NCBI RefSeq assembly: GCF_021117275.1
Contig: NZ_CP088245.1
Coordinates: forward strand, 3,943,501-4,007,500
Direction of reading: 5' to 3'
DNA: 64,000 nucleotides
From: Metabacillus sp. B2-18
Lineage (GTDB): Bacteria > Bacillota > Bacilli > Bacillales > Bacillaceae
Numbering within the stretch: position 1 is the stretch's first letter; every line of letters begins with the position of its first letter. The position numbers were made by a program, and so were the translations under genes. The notes beneath the pieces are model-generated. The model was not told where the DNA came from and searched no databases. It saw only the letters and a program-made list of their open reading frames with translations. Below, piece after piece: positions 9,231-18,009 of the stretch.

Positions 9231-9926
9231 ATGAAAAATAAGATTTTATCCTTAATTACCTTCGCATCACTAACAGCTGGATTTTCAGCACATGCAGCTG
9301 CAGAAGAGGTGACTGTAAAAGAAGGTGACACTTTATGGGAAATCGCAAAGTTAAATGAAGTAGAAGTAGAGAATATAATAGATTGGAATAAACTTCCTGG
9401 TGATATCATTCATCCAAATGATCAATTAAAACTGCATGAATCACATGAAGTATCAACAGGAGAAACATTATGGGATATTGCTGAAGAATATGATGTTGAT
9501 ATTGAAGAAATTGAAGCCTGGAACAAAATTGATTCACACATCATTAAACCGGGAGACGAGTTAATCATTAAAGAAAACGAAAAAGCACAAGCGTCTTCTG
9601 AAGATAAAAAAACAGAATCAAATAAGGAAAATAGTAAAGAATTAACTGTTACTGCTACTGCCTATACAGCAAATTGTGAAGGCTGCTCAGGTACAACTAA
9701 GATGGGTATTGATCTCCATGCAAATCCTGATAAAAAGGTAATAGCAGTTGATCCTGATGTGATTCCATTAGGATCAACTGTAGAGGTTGAAGGTTATGGG
9801 ACAGCGATTGCGGCAGATACCGGTGGAGCTATTAAAGGAAATAAAATTGATGTTTTTATTCCCTCGGAATCAGATGCCCTACAATGGGGAAAACAGCAAG
9901 TAGAAGTGAAAATTATAGAAGAATAA
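9231..9926 (+). CDS. Secreted LysM-3D domain cell-wall protein (YocH-like)
   Basis: 231 aa. It has a signal peptide (MKNKILSLITFASLTAG...SAHAAAEE), two LysM repeats (VKEGDTLWEIAKLNEVEVEN and a second from about residue 75) and a C-terminal 3D domain with its three aspartates (GIDLHAN, IAVDPDVIPLG, AADTGGAIKG). YocH-type proteins bind peptidoglycan and resemble lytic transglycosylases, usually under WalKR control. I found no clean WalR box. AAGGAGG precedes the ATG; an in-frame start at 9207 would spoil the signal peptide. Confidence 0.9.
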   Translation: MKNKILSLITFASLTAGFSAHAAAEEVTVKEGDTLWEIAKLNEVEVENIIDWNKLPGDIIHPNDQLKLHESHEVSTGETLWDIAEEYDVDIEEIEAWNKIDSHIIKPGDELIIKENEKAQASSEDKKTESNKENSKELTVTATAYTANCEGCSGTTKMGIDLHANPDKKVIAVDPDVIPLGSTVEVEGYGTAIAADTGGAIKGNKIDVFIPSESDALQWGKQQVEVKIIEE

Positions 9927-9933
9927 ACCATTT

Positions 9934-9976
9934 ACACCCCCTTGGTGAGTAATAGTACCAAGGGGGTGTTGTTTTA
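9934..9976. terminator. Bidirectional terminator
   Basis: ACACCCCCTTGGT pairs with ACCAAGGGGGTGT (9934-9946 with 9957-9969), followed by a T-rich stretch. It separates convergent genes. Confidence 0.85.
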
Positions 9977-10837
9977 CTATTTTTTAATAACCGGAATCCA
10001 TATTTCCGCTCGATAATCTTCTGAATAAGCATCTCCTTCAGGGTAAACCTCTATTTCAGGTGCAGGTGCAGGTGCATGCTCGTACCCTGTCGCAGGAAAC
10101 CACTCAGAAAAAATTCGTTTCCAAACATGTTGAATAGCGTGAGGCATAGGACCAACAGACTCAAAAACAGCCCACGTTGCAGCAGGTATTTCTTTGACCT
10201 CTAAATCTGGAGATATCTTATCGGTAGTTTTTTCAACCGCTATATAATAGGTAAATTCATTTTTTTGTTGATTACCTTCCGCACAGACTCCTAATATTCC
10301 CATTTCTCCAGCTTGTTGTGCAAGCTTCTCAGAAAACCCATTCTCATTAGATTCTTTCCAAAATAATGGAATTCTTTCATTATTATTCTCCATTGAGACC
10401 CGGATCCCTTTACCAACAACCTGAAATGCTTCTCTTTGAATGATCTTATAATTCATTTCTTCTTCTCCTTTTAGTTGGATTTGAAAGGAAAGCTTAGGAA
10501 AGGCTTTGACGGTTTTGCCTGTGTGCCTCACTTCAGTCGGACTAATTCCATGTGCTTTTCGAAATGCTTTCGAAAAGGATTCAGGACTTTCATAGCCATA
10601 TTTTAAAGCAATGTCCAATACTCTTACATTTGAATGAATTAGTTCTTGTGCTGCTAATGTTAACCTTCTTTTTCGAATATACTCGGCCACAGTAAATCCG
10701 GTGAGTATTTGAAACATTCTTTGAAAATGGAACCTGGACATGCAGGCAATTTTTGCTGCTTCTTCAATAGACAAATGTGAAGCTAAATTGTTTTCAATAT
10801 ATGCAATAGAATCATTTATTTTCTGTAAACTCTCCAT
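9977..10837 (-). CDS. AraC-family regulator with GyrI-like effector domain
   Basis: 286 aa. The N-terminal AraC double helix-turn-helix (LSIEEAAKIACMSRFHFQRMF and VLDIALKYGYESPESFSKAF) is joined to a GyrI-like small-molecule-binding domain (from MNYKIIQREAF, about residue 130). This is the architecture of Rob/BltR-type drug-responsive activators. The start at 10837 follows GGGGGAG; the ATG at 10855 has no such site. A palindrome upstream may be its operator. Confidence 0.88.
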   Translation of the reverse strand: MESLQKINDSIAYIENNLASHLSIEEAAKIACMSRFHFQRMFQILTGFTVAEYIRKRRLTLAAQELIHSNVRVLDIALKYGYESPESFSKAFRKAHGISPTEVRHTGKTVKAFPKLSFQIQLKGEEEMNYKIIQREAFQVVGKGIRVSMENNNERIPLFWKESNENGFSEKLAQQAGEMGILGVCAEGNQQKNEFTYYIAVEKTTDKISPDLEVKEIPAATWAVFESVGPMPHAIQHVWKRIFSEWFPATGYEHAPAPAPEIEVYPEGDAYSEDYRAEIWIPVIKK

Positions 10838-10883
10838 AAGCTCCCCCTCATCCATACAATAACAAAGAAGTAACCTATTTTAC

Positions 10884-10910
10884 CTGTCATTTCTTGCACA
10901 ATAATGACAG
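10884..10910. promoter_or_regulatory. Palindrome upstream of the AraC/GyrI gene
   Basis: CTGTCATT-N11-AATGACAG lies 47-73 bp before the start codon. It could be an autoregulatory operator. The remaining stretch to 11216 is AT-rich and shows no other clear feature. Confidence 0.4.
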
Positions 10911-11216
10911 ATTAACTTCACTTTTTCTTAAAATCTATCAACTACCTTTTTTGTTATAGCTTTATACCAAATTTTAGCTTTTACTGTCGTTAATTGAAAG
11001 AAATCTAGTTTATCCGCCATATTTTAATAGATTGTGCAGAGAAATGTAGATAAATATTTGCAGGAAATCTTCCACTTTTCTAAAACTTATTAATAAAAGA
11101 GCTTTGTTACTTCTTATCCGTTCATTTTTATCCTCTTTTATTCAAGGAAGAAGCAAAATGAACAATGAGTTTTAACATAGCGGATAAAGAAACTAAAGGA
11201 AAGGTGGTCATTTTTC

Positions 11217-11402
11217 GTGAGAGACGATTTGACCTTACAACAGCTTGCAGAAGGAATTCCAAAATCACTTCTTAATGCATCAGATAAAGATTTAGAAGGC
11301 TTCCAGCATATTATTGAAGAAACAATTAAATTACGTGAAGGACACCGAAATCTTCAAAAACTAATTAAAAGCTTCTCAACATCAGGTATCCAACGTTCGT
11401 AA
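11217..11402 (+). CDS. Small hypothetical protein
   Basis: 61 aa from a GTG start, preceded by AAGGTGG about 10 nt upstream. It is soluble, helical and amphipathic with no recognised motif. A tight terminator follows, which supports a real gene. Function unknown. Confidence 0.6.
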   Translation: MRDDLTLQQLAEGIPKSLLNASDKDLEGFQHIIEETIKLREGHRNLQKLIKSFSTSGIQRS

Positions 11403-11422
11403 CTTTTGAGTAAATCTTTATT

Positions 11423-11449
11423 AAGAGAGCCATTAGCAGGCTCTTTTTC
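11423..11449 (+). terminator. Terminator of the small hypothetical gene
   Basis: AGAGCC (11426-11431) and GGCTCT (11439-11444) form the stem, followed by TTTTTCT. Confidence 0.75.
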
Positions 11450-11478
11450 TATGGAATTATTCCATATTGCATAAGTAA

Positions 11479-12204
11479 TCATCTCATTTTAGAAATCAAT
11501 TTAACGAGCCAAAAAGGCAGAAATAACAGAAAAAATGTTCCCAGTGCCACAAACTCTAGAGGAATGATATACCACGGCCATTGTCCAAAATAATCAATCA
11601 TAGATGGATTAACAGGCTTTCTAGATATATACATATAATTACCACCAAGAATCAGATTTAAGACAAAGATGAAGGCTGCATAAACATTTAACCATATAAA
11701 AGCCTTCCAAATTGATTTAAATTGAGGACGGAACCCAGCAACAAACACCATAAATAAATTTGCAAGCACAGTACTTCCGTGTGATACAAAAAAATGCACA
11801 TATCGATAATGAGGAAATGTGTAATGACTAATATCAGGTGTAATCATGGCTTGAACCGCACTACCAACACCAGCAAAGAATGTAAACTCAAATAGAGAAT
11901 ATGACTTGGTCAACAACATAACAGCAGATAATAGAATCGTAATGCTACTAAGATGCAAAGGCAAAGAGTGAGTATATGTCCAGGAATCAAACCAGTATAA
12001 CCATATATGTAGACTGATTTCTGAAAGTATCATAATAAAAAATAAAGTAATACGCGCAATTTTATTATAAGGTTCTTGTCTTAAAACATTTCTTACTATA
12101 TAAATGAAAACTATAAGTATGATAAAGATAAAGAGAGTTACCAAATGAACAGGTGAGAATAATGTAAAGGCATAATCTGTTTGTGGAAAAAAAATCCCTT
12201 CCAT
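11479..12204 (-). CDS. TIGR02206 family membrane protein (YwaF-like)
   Basis: 241 aa with six to seven hydrophobic helices. Conserved polar motifs of the TIGR02206/YwaF family are visible: LPLHLSSI in the third helix, GVGSAVQAMITPD, RYVHFFVSHGS and GGNYMYISRKP. No function is established for the family. AGAGGTGA lies before the ATG. It forms a single-gene unit. Confidence 0.85.
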   Translation of the reverse strand: MEGIFFPQTDYAFTLFSPVHLVTLFIFIILIVFIYIVRNVLRQEPYNKIARITLFFIMILSEISLHIWLYWFDSWTYTHSLPLHLSSITILLSAVMLLTKSYSLFEFTFFAGVGSAVQAMITPDISHYTFPHYRYVHFFVSHGSTVLANLFMVFVAGFRPQFKSIWKAFIWLNVYAAFIFVLNLILGGNYMYISRKPVNPSMIDYFGQWPWYIIPLEFVALGTFFLLFLPFWLVKLISKMR

Positions 12205-12310
12205 TACATGTCACCTCTTTCTTAGAAATGTTGTTTAATTTAGTGTATCTCTTTAGAAGGAAGGTTATCACCTCAAAAGCAAAAACAGTTATTTTTTATC
12301 TTCTTGAACA

Positions 12311-12341
12311 AAAAAACCAGCCTCAATATGAGACTGGTTAC
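12311..12341 (-). terminator. Terminator of the lipoprotein gene
   Basis: On the minus strand AACCAGTCTCA and TGAGGCTGGTT pair, followed by TTTTTTT. Confidence 0.85.
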
Positions 12342-12349
12342 TAAATTTA

Positions 12350-12874
12350 TTACCCATTTACCTCTGTACCTAAGCTAGAAGGATTTAACCCAACTGCTTC
12401 AAATACTTTACCGAATTTTTCATCACCTTGTGTGAATGTTTCATTCGCAGCATCTAATGAAGGTGCGTCTTTCTTCAACTCATCTGCTTTTGCTTGATAA
12501 GAATCAGATAAATCTTTAATCGCTGCTTCTAAGTCAGCTTTATGATCTGCTAATTCCTCTGGTACCTCTACACCATTAAGTCCTTCTACGACTGCTGCTG
12601 CAGAAGCTTCAGCTGCTGGTTTCATTTCTGCAGTTGGCTCTTCTTCTGCTTCATAAGCATTTAAATCTGCATCATTTTCATTAATTGCTTTTGAAACCGT
12701 CATGTAAAATTGCATCATGGCACTTTTTGCGTTTTGTTCTTTGTCAGCACCTTCAGTTGCTTCCTCACCTGCTGCTTTATCTTGCTCTTTCGTTGTTCCC
12801 TCTGATTCTTCAGAACATGCCGCTAATCCAATAGACAACATTAACACTGAAATTAAAAACCAAAACTTTTTCAT
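12350..12874 (-). CDS. Lipoprotein of unknown function
   Basis: 174 aa. The signal peptide ends in a lipobox (GLAAC), so the mature protein starts at that Cys and is anchored on the outer face of the membrane. The remainder is Ala/Glu-rich and predicted helical, with an acidic linker after the Cys. Start at 12874 with GGAGGGG upstream; the longer reading begins with TTG inside that site. No family recognised. The 340-bp stretch upstream to 13240 is AT-rich and holds only the next gene's terminator. Confidence 0.8.
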   Translation of the reverse strand: MKKFWFLISVLMLSIGLAACSEESEGTTKEQDKAAGEEATEGADKEQNAKSAMMQFYMTVSKAINENDADLNAYEAEEEPTAEMKPAAEASAAAVVEGLNGVEVPEELADHKADLEAAIKDLSDSYQAKADELKKDAPSLDAANETFTQGDEKFGKVFEAVGLNPSSLGTEVNG

Positions 12875-13192
12875 CGATTTCCCCTCCAATTAATTACTAG
12901 CATATGTATAGATAACCTGATCACTCAACCTAATAATATTTTCCATATTCTGAATGATCTTCCACCTATGTATTATAGGATTCTAATAAAAGAATATCAA
13001 CTGTTATTTTACGAAAATATATAATCATATATTTCCTATTTTATCGAGTAAACACTTAATTTTTTTTAGCCTAATAAACATTAGTCGTACTTATATTATA
13101 AAAGGTTACAAGAAAATATTCATATTAAAAATACCCTTTAATAGAAAAAATTTACATTATTTTTGAAAAATTTTTAAAATTCTCAAAACATA

Positions 13193-13234
13193 AAAAAAAG
13201 AGGCAACCCCCATTCTTACAAGGGCTGCCTCTTT
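13193..13234 (-). terminator. Terminator of the TerC-family gene
   Basis: AGAGGCAGCCCTT on the minus strand pairs with the GGGGTTGCCTCTT arm, followed by eight T. Confidence 0.8.
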
Positions 13235-13240
13235 CCAACA

Positions 13241-13939
13241 TTAATTAGATCCTGTCTTCAATAGAACTTCTTGTTCATCTTCAAGTTTTACAGATTTTGA
13301 TTTAACATATTTTGCTGTTAAAATCACTGCTGCAACAACAAGAACTTCAAAACCATACTTAACAAAGCCATTTTCAAATAATCCACTTAAGAAATGTTCA
13401 CCAACAATCATTTTTGAAGCTGTCCAAGCAAGAACACCGGCGCCGATTGTAACGATGATTGGATATCTGTCAATCCATTTAAGAATTAACGTACTCCCCC
13501 ACATAACAACTGGTACAGAAATAAGTAATCCGATAACAACTAGTAGCATGTTACCATGTGATGCACCTGCTACAGCTAATACATTATCAAGTCCCATTAA
13601 CGCATCCGCAATAATAACGGTACGAATCGCTGCCCAAAAACTATCTCCAGCTTTAACATCACCATGATCATTATCATCCACAAGCAGTTTATAAGCTATG
13701 AAAACTAATAGAAGTCCACCAACTAAATGAAGACCAGGGATAGCTAATAACCAAACAACTGCTAAAGTCGCAACAATTCGAATCGCTATTGCTCCTATAG
13801 ATCCCCATAAAATAACTTTTTTCTGTTGATGTTTAGGCAAATTTCTTGCCGCAAGCCCAATTAAAATGGCATTGTCTCCAGCTAAAACCAAATCAATCAC
13901 AATAATAGATAAAAGTGCAGTGAGAAATTCCATTTCCAT
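13241..13939 (-). CDS. TerC-family membrane protein, probable Mn exporter
   Basis: 232 aa, seven to eight membrane helices with the TerC acidic motifs DLVLAGDNAILIGLAAR and ADALMGLDNVLAVAG. B. subtilis TerC proteins YkoY and YceF (MeeY, MeeF) export Mn, or load it onto exported enzymes. The leader contains a yybP-ykoY Mn riboswitch with an intrinsic terminator, which strongly supports a Mn role and transcriptional ON control by Mn. AAGGAGG lies 8 nt before the ATG. Confidence 0.9.
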   Translation of the reverse strand: MEMEFLTALLSIIVIDLVLAGDNAILIGLAARNLPKHQQKKVILWGSIGAIAIRIVATLAVVWLLAIPGLHLVGGLLLVFIAYKLLVDDNDHGDVKAGDSFWAAIRTVIIADALMGLDNVLAVAGASHGNMLLVVIGLLISVPVVMWGSTLILKWIDRYPIIVTIGAGVLAWTASKMIVGEHFLSGLFENGFVKYGFEVLVVAAVILTAKYVKSKSVKLEDEQEVLLKTGSN

Positions 13940-14011
13940 CTTGATTACCTCCTTCTGATATTGTTTTCAATCTGAAAGTTAAAAGATTGAAAGATTGCTT
14001 TTTACAAAAAT

Positions 14012-14140
14012 AAAGAGACCTTTGCCATAGTGGCAAAGGTCTCGCTAAGCACAAACATTATGCCAATAAAGCCGATGAACCTCGTTCATGTAATGACGAC
14101 TTTATTTCAGGTTAAACCTGACGCTACTCCCCTTTACGGT
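14012..14140 (-). ncRNA. yybP-ykoY Mn riboswitch with terminator, upstream of terC-like gene
   Basis: On the minus strand the order is AAAGGGGAGTAGCGTC, a small hairpin (TCAGGTT/AACCTGA), AAAGTCGTCA, a hairpin, CGGCTTTATTGGCA, then TTAGCGAGACCTTT closing P1 with AAAGG. The last part also forms a terminator (AGACCTTTGCCA/TGGCAAAGGTCT plus T-run at 14012-14043), so aptamer closure and termination are mutually exclusive. This matches the consensus family in order and key boxes. Confidence 0.93.
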
Positions 14141-14215
14141 GGGAAATTTTACTATCGATTTGTCTATTTGTCATTATACTTTATTTTATGGGCGTGTGTC
14201 TATGATTTTGTTTAA

Positions 14216-14246
14216 GTGACAGGCACCACCCGGATTTTGTCGAATC
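14216..14246. repeat. Short intergenic motif resembling a recurrent Bacillaceae element
   Basis: GTGACAGGCACCACCCGG followed by ATTTTGTCGAA stands out by its GC content between the riboswitch and the des promoter. Similar strings are scattered in other Bacillaceae as far as I recall. There is only one copy in this window. Confidence 0.3.
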
Positions 14247-14329
14247 AATTTTTTTCTCCTATTTAATATGAAAAACATCCAAATTACAATCTATAAATTC
14301 CATATATTACCACTTGCCCTTTCTCCTAT

Positions 14330-14368
14330 ATGACACTTGTCATACTCATTCTATGACACCTATGTCTA
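14330..14368. promoter_or_regulatory. Putative DesR operator of des
   Basis: A perfect palindrome ATGACA-CT-TGTCAT (14330-14343) is followed by a second ATGACA half-site with an imperfect partner (14353-14366). A TATAAT at about 14389 has no good -35, as expected for an activator-dependent promoter. DesR-P activates des in B. subtilis; the exact site here is inference. Confidence 0.55.
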
Positions 14369-14527
14369 CAAATTTCAAGAGACTATTTTTATAATTTAGT
14401 TAAGGATAGAAAACCCTTGATTGAAATGGGAGACAACATAAAACGTTCCTTCCTATTCATTCCACTCAATTTTTTTAACTACAGACTACTTTGTCTTTTT
14501 AACGTTTTTAAAGAAGGGAATTAAAAA

Positions 14528-15526
14528 ATGAGTAAACAATTACAACGTAATTTAAGGAAGCAAGTCGCTCCTTATGAACAGTCAAGCTCGAAGGATAGTA
14601 TCATTCAACTTATCACAACAATCGGTCCATTCATTATTCTATGGATTCTTGCCTATCAAAGCTTAGCGATTTCCTATCTTCTTACATTAGCTTTTACCAT
14701 TATTGCTGGTGGCTTTCTTGTACGAATTTTTATCATCTTCCATGATTGCTGTCATTACTCATTCTTTAAGAATAGAAATGCAAATAAAATACTTGGAACA
14801 ATAACAGGAATCCTTACTTTATTCCCTTACAGTCAATGGCAGCATGACCATTCCATCCACCATGCTACTAGCGGGAATTTAGACAAACGAGGAACTGGAG
14901 ATATATGGGTACTTACAGTTGATGAATACCTTTCCTCTTCATTATTTGAAAGAATTAAATATCGTTTATATCGAAATCCAATCGTTATGTTTGGACTTGG
15001 TCCAATCTATGTTTTTCTTATTAAAAATCGTTTTAACAAAAAAGGAGCTAGACGTAACGAAAGATACAATACGTACCTTACTAACATAGCAATTGTTGTA
15101 TTTGCAGGACTGTTGTGCTGGATGCTTGGAGTGATTCCGTTTTTATTAGTACAGTTGCCTATCTTTTTAATCTCAGGCTCTTTAGGAATCTGGCTATTTT
15201 ATGTACAGCATACGTTTGAGGATTCTTACTTTGAAAAGAATGAAGAGTGGGAATACGTTATGGCAGCTGTGGAAGGCAGCTCGTATTATAAGCTACCAAA
15301 ACTGTTACAATGGCTTTCCGGTAACATTGGTTATCATCATGTTCACCATTTAAGTCCAAGAGTACCAAACTATAAATTAGAAGACGTACACAATAATACA
15401 GAACCATTACAAAACGTTCCAACAATTACACTGGCAACAAGCTTAAAGTCGTTAAAGTTCCGTCTTTGGGACGCACAGAATAAAAGGTTTGTTGGTTTTA
15501 ACTATTTGTCAAAATTACAAAAGTAA
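14528..15526 (+). CDS. des: Membrane fatty acid desaturase Des
   Basis: 332 aa integral membrane di-iron desaturase. The three histidine boxes are present: HDCCH (72-76), HDHSIHH (106-112) and YHHVHH (269-274). In Bacillus, Des introduces a double bond into acyl chains of membrane lipids at low temperature (delta-5). It is followed by desK and desR exactly as in B. subtilis, which makes the assignment firm. It has a long leader with a palindromic operator and activator-type promoter. Confidence 0.95.
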   Translation: MSKQLQRNLRKQVAPYEQSSSKDSIIQLITTIGPFIILWILAYQSLAISYLLTLAFTIIAGGFLVRIFIIFHDCCHYSFFKNRNANKILGTITGILTLFPYSQWQHDHSIHHATSGNLDKRGTGDIWVLTVDEYLSSSLFERIKYRLYRNPIVMFGLGPIYVFLIKNRFNKKGARRNERYNTYLTNIAIVVFAGLLCWMLGVIPFLLVQLPIFLISGSLGIWLFYVQHTFEDSYFEKNEEWEYVMAAVEGSSYYKLPKLLQWLSGNIGYHHVHHLSPRVPNYKLEDVHNNTEPLQNVPTITLATSLKSLKFRLWDAQNKRFVGFNYLSKLQK

Positions 15527-15541
15527 TATTCTCCTTTAGAA

Positions 15542-15594
15542 GATGACGTATTAGTACAAACTGTCGGGAATGAAACGTACTAATTTTTGTCATC
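15542..15594. other. Long inverted repeat between des and desK
   Basis: GATGAC (15542-15547) and GTCATC (15589-15594), with inner ATTAGTAC (15550-15557) and GTACTAAT (15577-15584), form a two-part hairpin. Little T-run follows, so it may be a weak terminator, a processing site or an attenuator that lowers desKR expression from the des promoter. Confidence 0.45.
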
Positions 15595-15664
15595 CTCTTA
15601 AAGTTTTAAGTAAATATATGTTAAAATATGATGTAATTTCATCTTAATTAAAGTAGGTTCTGGC

Positions 15665-16783
15665 ATGAAAAAAAGAGTTAACATTTTTCAAAAAAGCAAT
15701 GGGATCTCCCCTTATATTTGGGCTTTTTTAAGCATTTTACCTTTTTATTTTATTTTCCAATCATCCTCTTCGGCGGAAATCATTACAGGCATAATCCTTA
15801 CTGTATCGTTTTTCATTACACTTCGTTACGCATTTCTTGCTAAAAGCTGGAGAATTTACGTTTTAACACTTATTTTGATTGGGATATCATTTACATCAAC
15901 TTATCTATTTAATTATTTTTATTTTTCTTTTTATATTGCATATTTCATTGGAAATATAAAGGATCGTGCTCCTTTTTTAACACTATACATTATTCATTTA
16001 GTCAGTACAGCCGTTGCCATAAACTTTAGTATCGTTTTACATGAGCAGTTGCTATTACGCCAGGCTCCCTTCGTGATTATTAGCTCTCTTAGTGTCATCT
16101 TTCTTCCATTTAGTATTTATAATCGAAAACAACGTGATCAGCTCCAAGAAAAGCTGGAAGATGCTAATAAACGAATATCTGAACTAGTTATACTTGAAGA
16201 ACGTCAACGAATTGCCCGTGACCTTCATGACACATTAGGTCAAAAGCTATCAATGATTGGTCTTAAGAGTGACTTAGCTCGAAAAATTATTTATAAAGAT
16301 CCAGAGCAGGCAAAAAATGAAATGAAAGAAATTCAACAAACAGCTAGAACAGCATTAAATGAAGTAAGAAAAATGGTTTCTCAAATGAGAGGTATCCGTA
16401 TAAAAGAGGAAATGGTACATGTTAAGCAAATATTAAAAGCAGCTCAAATTAATTTAGTATGTGACCAAGAAATGGTCTTATCAAATGTCCCGTTGTTAAC
16501 CGAGAATATCTTAAGTATGTGCTTAAAAGAAGCTGTTACAAATGTTGTCAGACATAGTAAGGCCTCTAATTGTTATCTTTCTCTTGAACAAAATTCGACC
16601 GAATTAATCATGACTATCAAGGATGATGGAATCGGTTTTGAAGACCTTACAATCGCAAAAGGAAACGGCCTTTCCGGGATGAGGGAACGCCTCGATTTTG
16701 TTAATGGAAATCTTGAAATAAAAAACGAAAAAGGTACATCATTAACGATTAGAGTACCTAATGTTGTAAAACAGATAGATTAG
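15665..16783 (+). CDS. desK: Sensor histidine kinase DesK
   Basis: 372 aa. Four to five N-terminal membrane helices (residues about 15-150) sense membrane thickness. A coiled-coil linker follows, then HisKA_3 with RDLHDTLGQKLS (phospho-acceptor His188, the same number as in B. subtilis DesK) and an HATPase domain (NVVRHSKA, DDGIGF, GNGLSGMRERL). At low temperature DesK phosphorylates DesR; when fluid it acts as phosphatase. desR follows 12 bp downstream. Confidence 0.96.
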   Translation: MKKRVNIFQKSNGISPYIWAFLSILPFYFIFQSSSSAEIITGIILTVSFFITLRYAFLAKSWRIYVLTLILIGISFTSTYLFNYFYFSFYIAYFIGNIKDRAPFLTLYIIHLVSTAVAINFSIVLHEQLLLRQAPFVIISSLSVIFLPFSIYNRKQRDQLQEKLEDANKRISELVILEERQRIARDLHDTLGQKLSMIGLKSDLARKIIYKDPEQAKNEMKEIQQTARTALNEVRKMVSQMRGIRIKEEMVHVKQILKAAQINLVCDQEMVLSNVPLLTENILSMCLKEAVTNVVRHSKASNCYLSLEQNSTELIMTIKDDGIGFEDLTIAKGNGLSGMRERLDFVNGNLEIKNEKGTSLTIRVPNVVKQID

Positions 16784-16795
16784 GAGGGGCTTGCT

Positions 16796-17395
16796 ATGAT
16801 ACGAATTGTGATTGCTGAAGATCAACAAATGCTTTTAGGTGCCTTAGGTTCACTTCTTAACTTGGAGGACGATATGGAAGTTGTTGGCAAGGCTAATAAT
16901 GGAGAGGATGCCCTTACACTCGTTCACAAACACAGTCCTGATATATGTATAATGGATATTGAAATGCCTAAAATGACTGGCCTTGAAGCTGCAGAAAAGA
17001 TTGTGAACAGTGATTGTAAAGTAATCATCCTTACAACCTTTGCCCGTTCAGGTTATTTTCAAAGAGCCATTAAAGCTGGTGTCAAAGGATACCTTCTAAA
17101 GGATAGTCCCAGTGACGAGTTAGCGAATTCGATAAGAAGCATAATGTCAGGCAGACGAATATATGCACCTGAACTAATGGACGACGTATATAGTGAAGAA
17201 AATCCCTTGACTGAGCGCGAAAAGGAAGTACTAGGCTTAGTCGCAGACGGCATGAATACAAAAGAAATTGCCGATCAGCTTAGTATTAAAACCGGGACGG
17301 TACGAAACTATATATCCACTATCCTAGAAAAGCTTGATGTAAAAAATAGAATTGAAGCCATTACTCAATCAAAAGAAAAAGGTTGGTTTAAATAA
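16796..17395 (+). CDS. desR: Response regulator DesR
   Basis: 199 aa NarL/FixJ-type regulator, the same length as B. subtilis DesR. The receiver has the acidic pair ED (8-9), phospho-acceptor Asp54 (CIMDIEMP) and Lys in LLKDSPS. The C-terminal LuxR-type helix-turn-helix is NTKEIADQLSIKTGTVRNYIS. It is co-transcribed with desK (AGGAGGGG just before the start). Its terminator downstream is split by an insertion sequence. Confidence 0.96.
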   Translation: MIRIVIAEDQQMLLGALGSLLNLEDDMEVVGKANNGEDALTLVHKHSPDICIMDIEMPKMTGLEAAEKIVNSDCKVIILTTFARSGYFQRAIKAGVKGYLLKDSPSDELANSIRSIMSGRRIYAPELMDDVYSEENPLTEREKEVLGLVADGMNTKEIADQLSIKTGTVRNYISTILEKLDVKNRIEAITQSKEKGWFK

Positions 17396-17530
17396 TATAA
17401 AAAAGAGGTCTCCTTTTGGATAAAATGTACCCTATAGAGTAGACACTTAAAAAAAGTGCTCTCTCTATAGGGTGCTTTTTTGTATAATGTAAGCATCACA
17501 ACTACAGACATAACTTGGAGACGGAGAATC

Positions 17531-17944
17531 ATGAGTAAAAAGCTATTTACAGAAAAAGAAATCAAACTATTATCTAAAAACCCATATGTGAAATCGGTCA
17601 GTTCAAAGGGAATTACTTACTCGGATGAGTTTAAACAACATTTTGTATCTGAATTCAGTAAGGGGAAGCTTTCAAGACAAATCTTTGAAGAAGCTGGATT
17701 TGATGTTGAAATTATTGGCATGCAAAGAATTAAATCTTCTTCAGAACGTTGGAGAAACACTTATAAAACTGAAGGCTTGTTGGGGCTTAAAGACACTAGG
17801 AAAAATAATTCTGGAAGACCGCGAGTAAAAGAACTGTCCCTTGAGGAGAAGTATGCAAGATTAGAAGCTAAGATGAATCTTGTAAAGGCAGAAAATGAAC
17901 TCCTAAAAAAGATTCGTATGTTAGAAAGGGGGCTGAAGAAGTAA
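17531..17944 (+). CDS. IS3-family transposase OrfA
   Basis: 137 aa from the ATG at 17531, which has GGAGA upstream. It is a helix-turn-helix DNA-binding subunit (YSDEFKQHFVSEFSKGK, then a winged-helix-like region RWRNTYKTEGLLGL) ending in a leucine-zipper-like segment (AENELLKKIRMLE). The AAAAAAG within LLKKI codons is a classical slip site that would fuse OrfA to OrfB by -1 frameshifting. Confidence 0.85.
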   Translation: MSKKLFTEKEIKLLSKNPYVKSVSSKGITYSDEFKQHFVSEFSKGKLSRQIFEEAGFDVEIIGMQRIKSSSERWRNTYKTEGLLGLKDTRKNNSGRPRVKELSLEEKYARLEAKMNLVKAENELLKKIRMLERGLKK

Positions 17945-18009
17945 GGCTTCCTTCTAGTCAGAGGTACATTCTTATTCGTGAGGTTATTGAAAAATACAAC
18001 CTAAAACAC

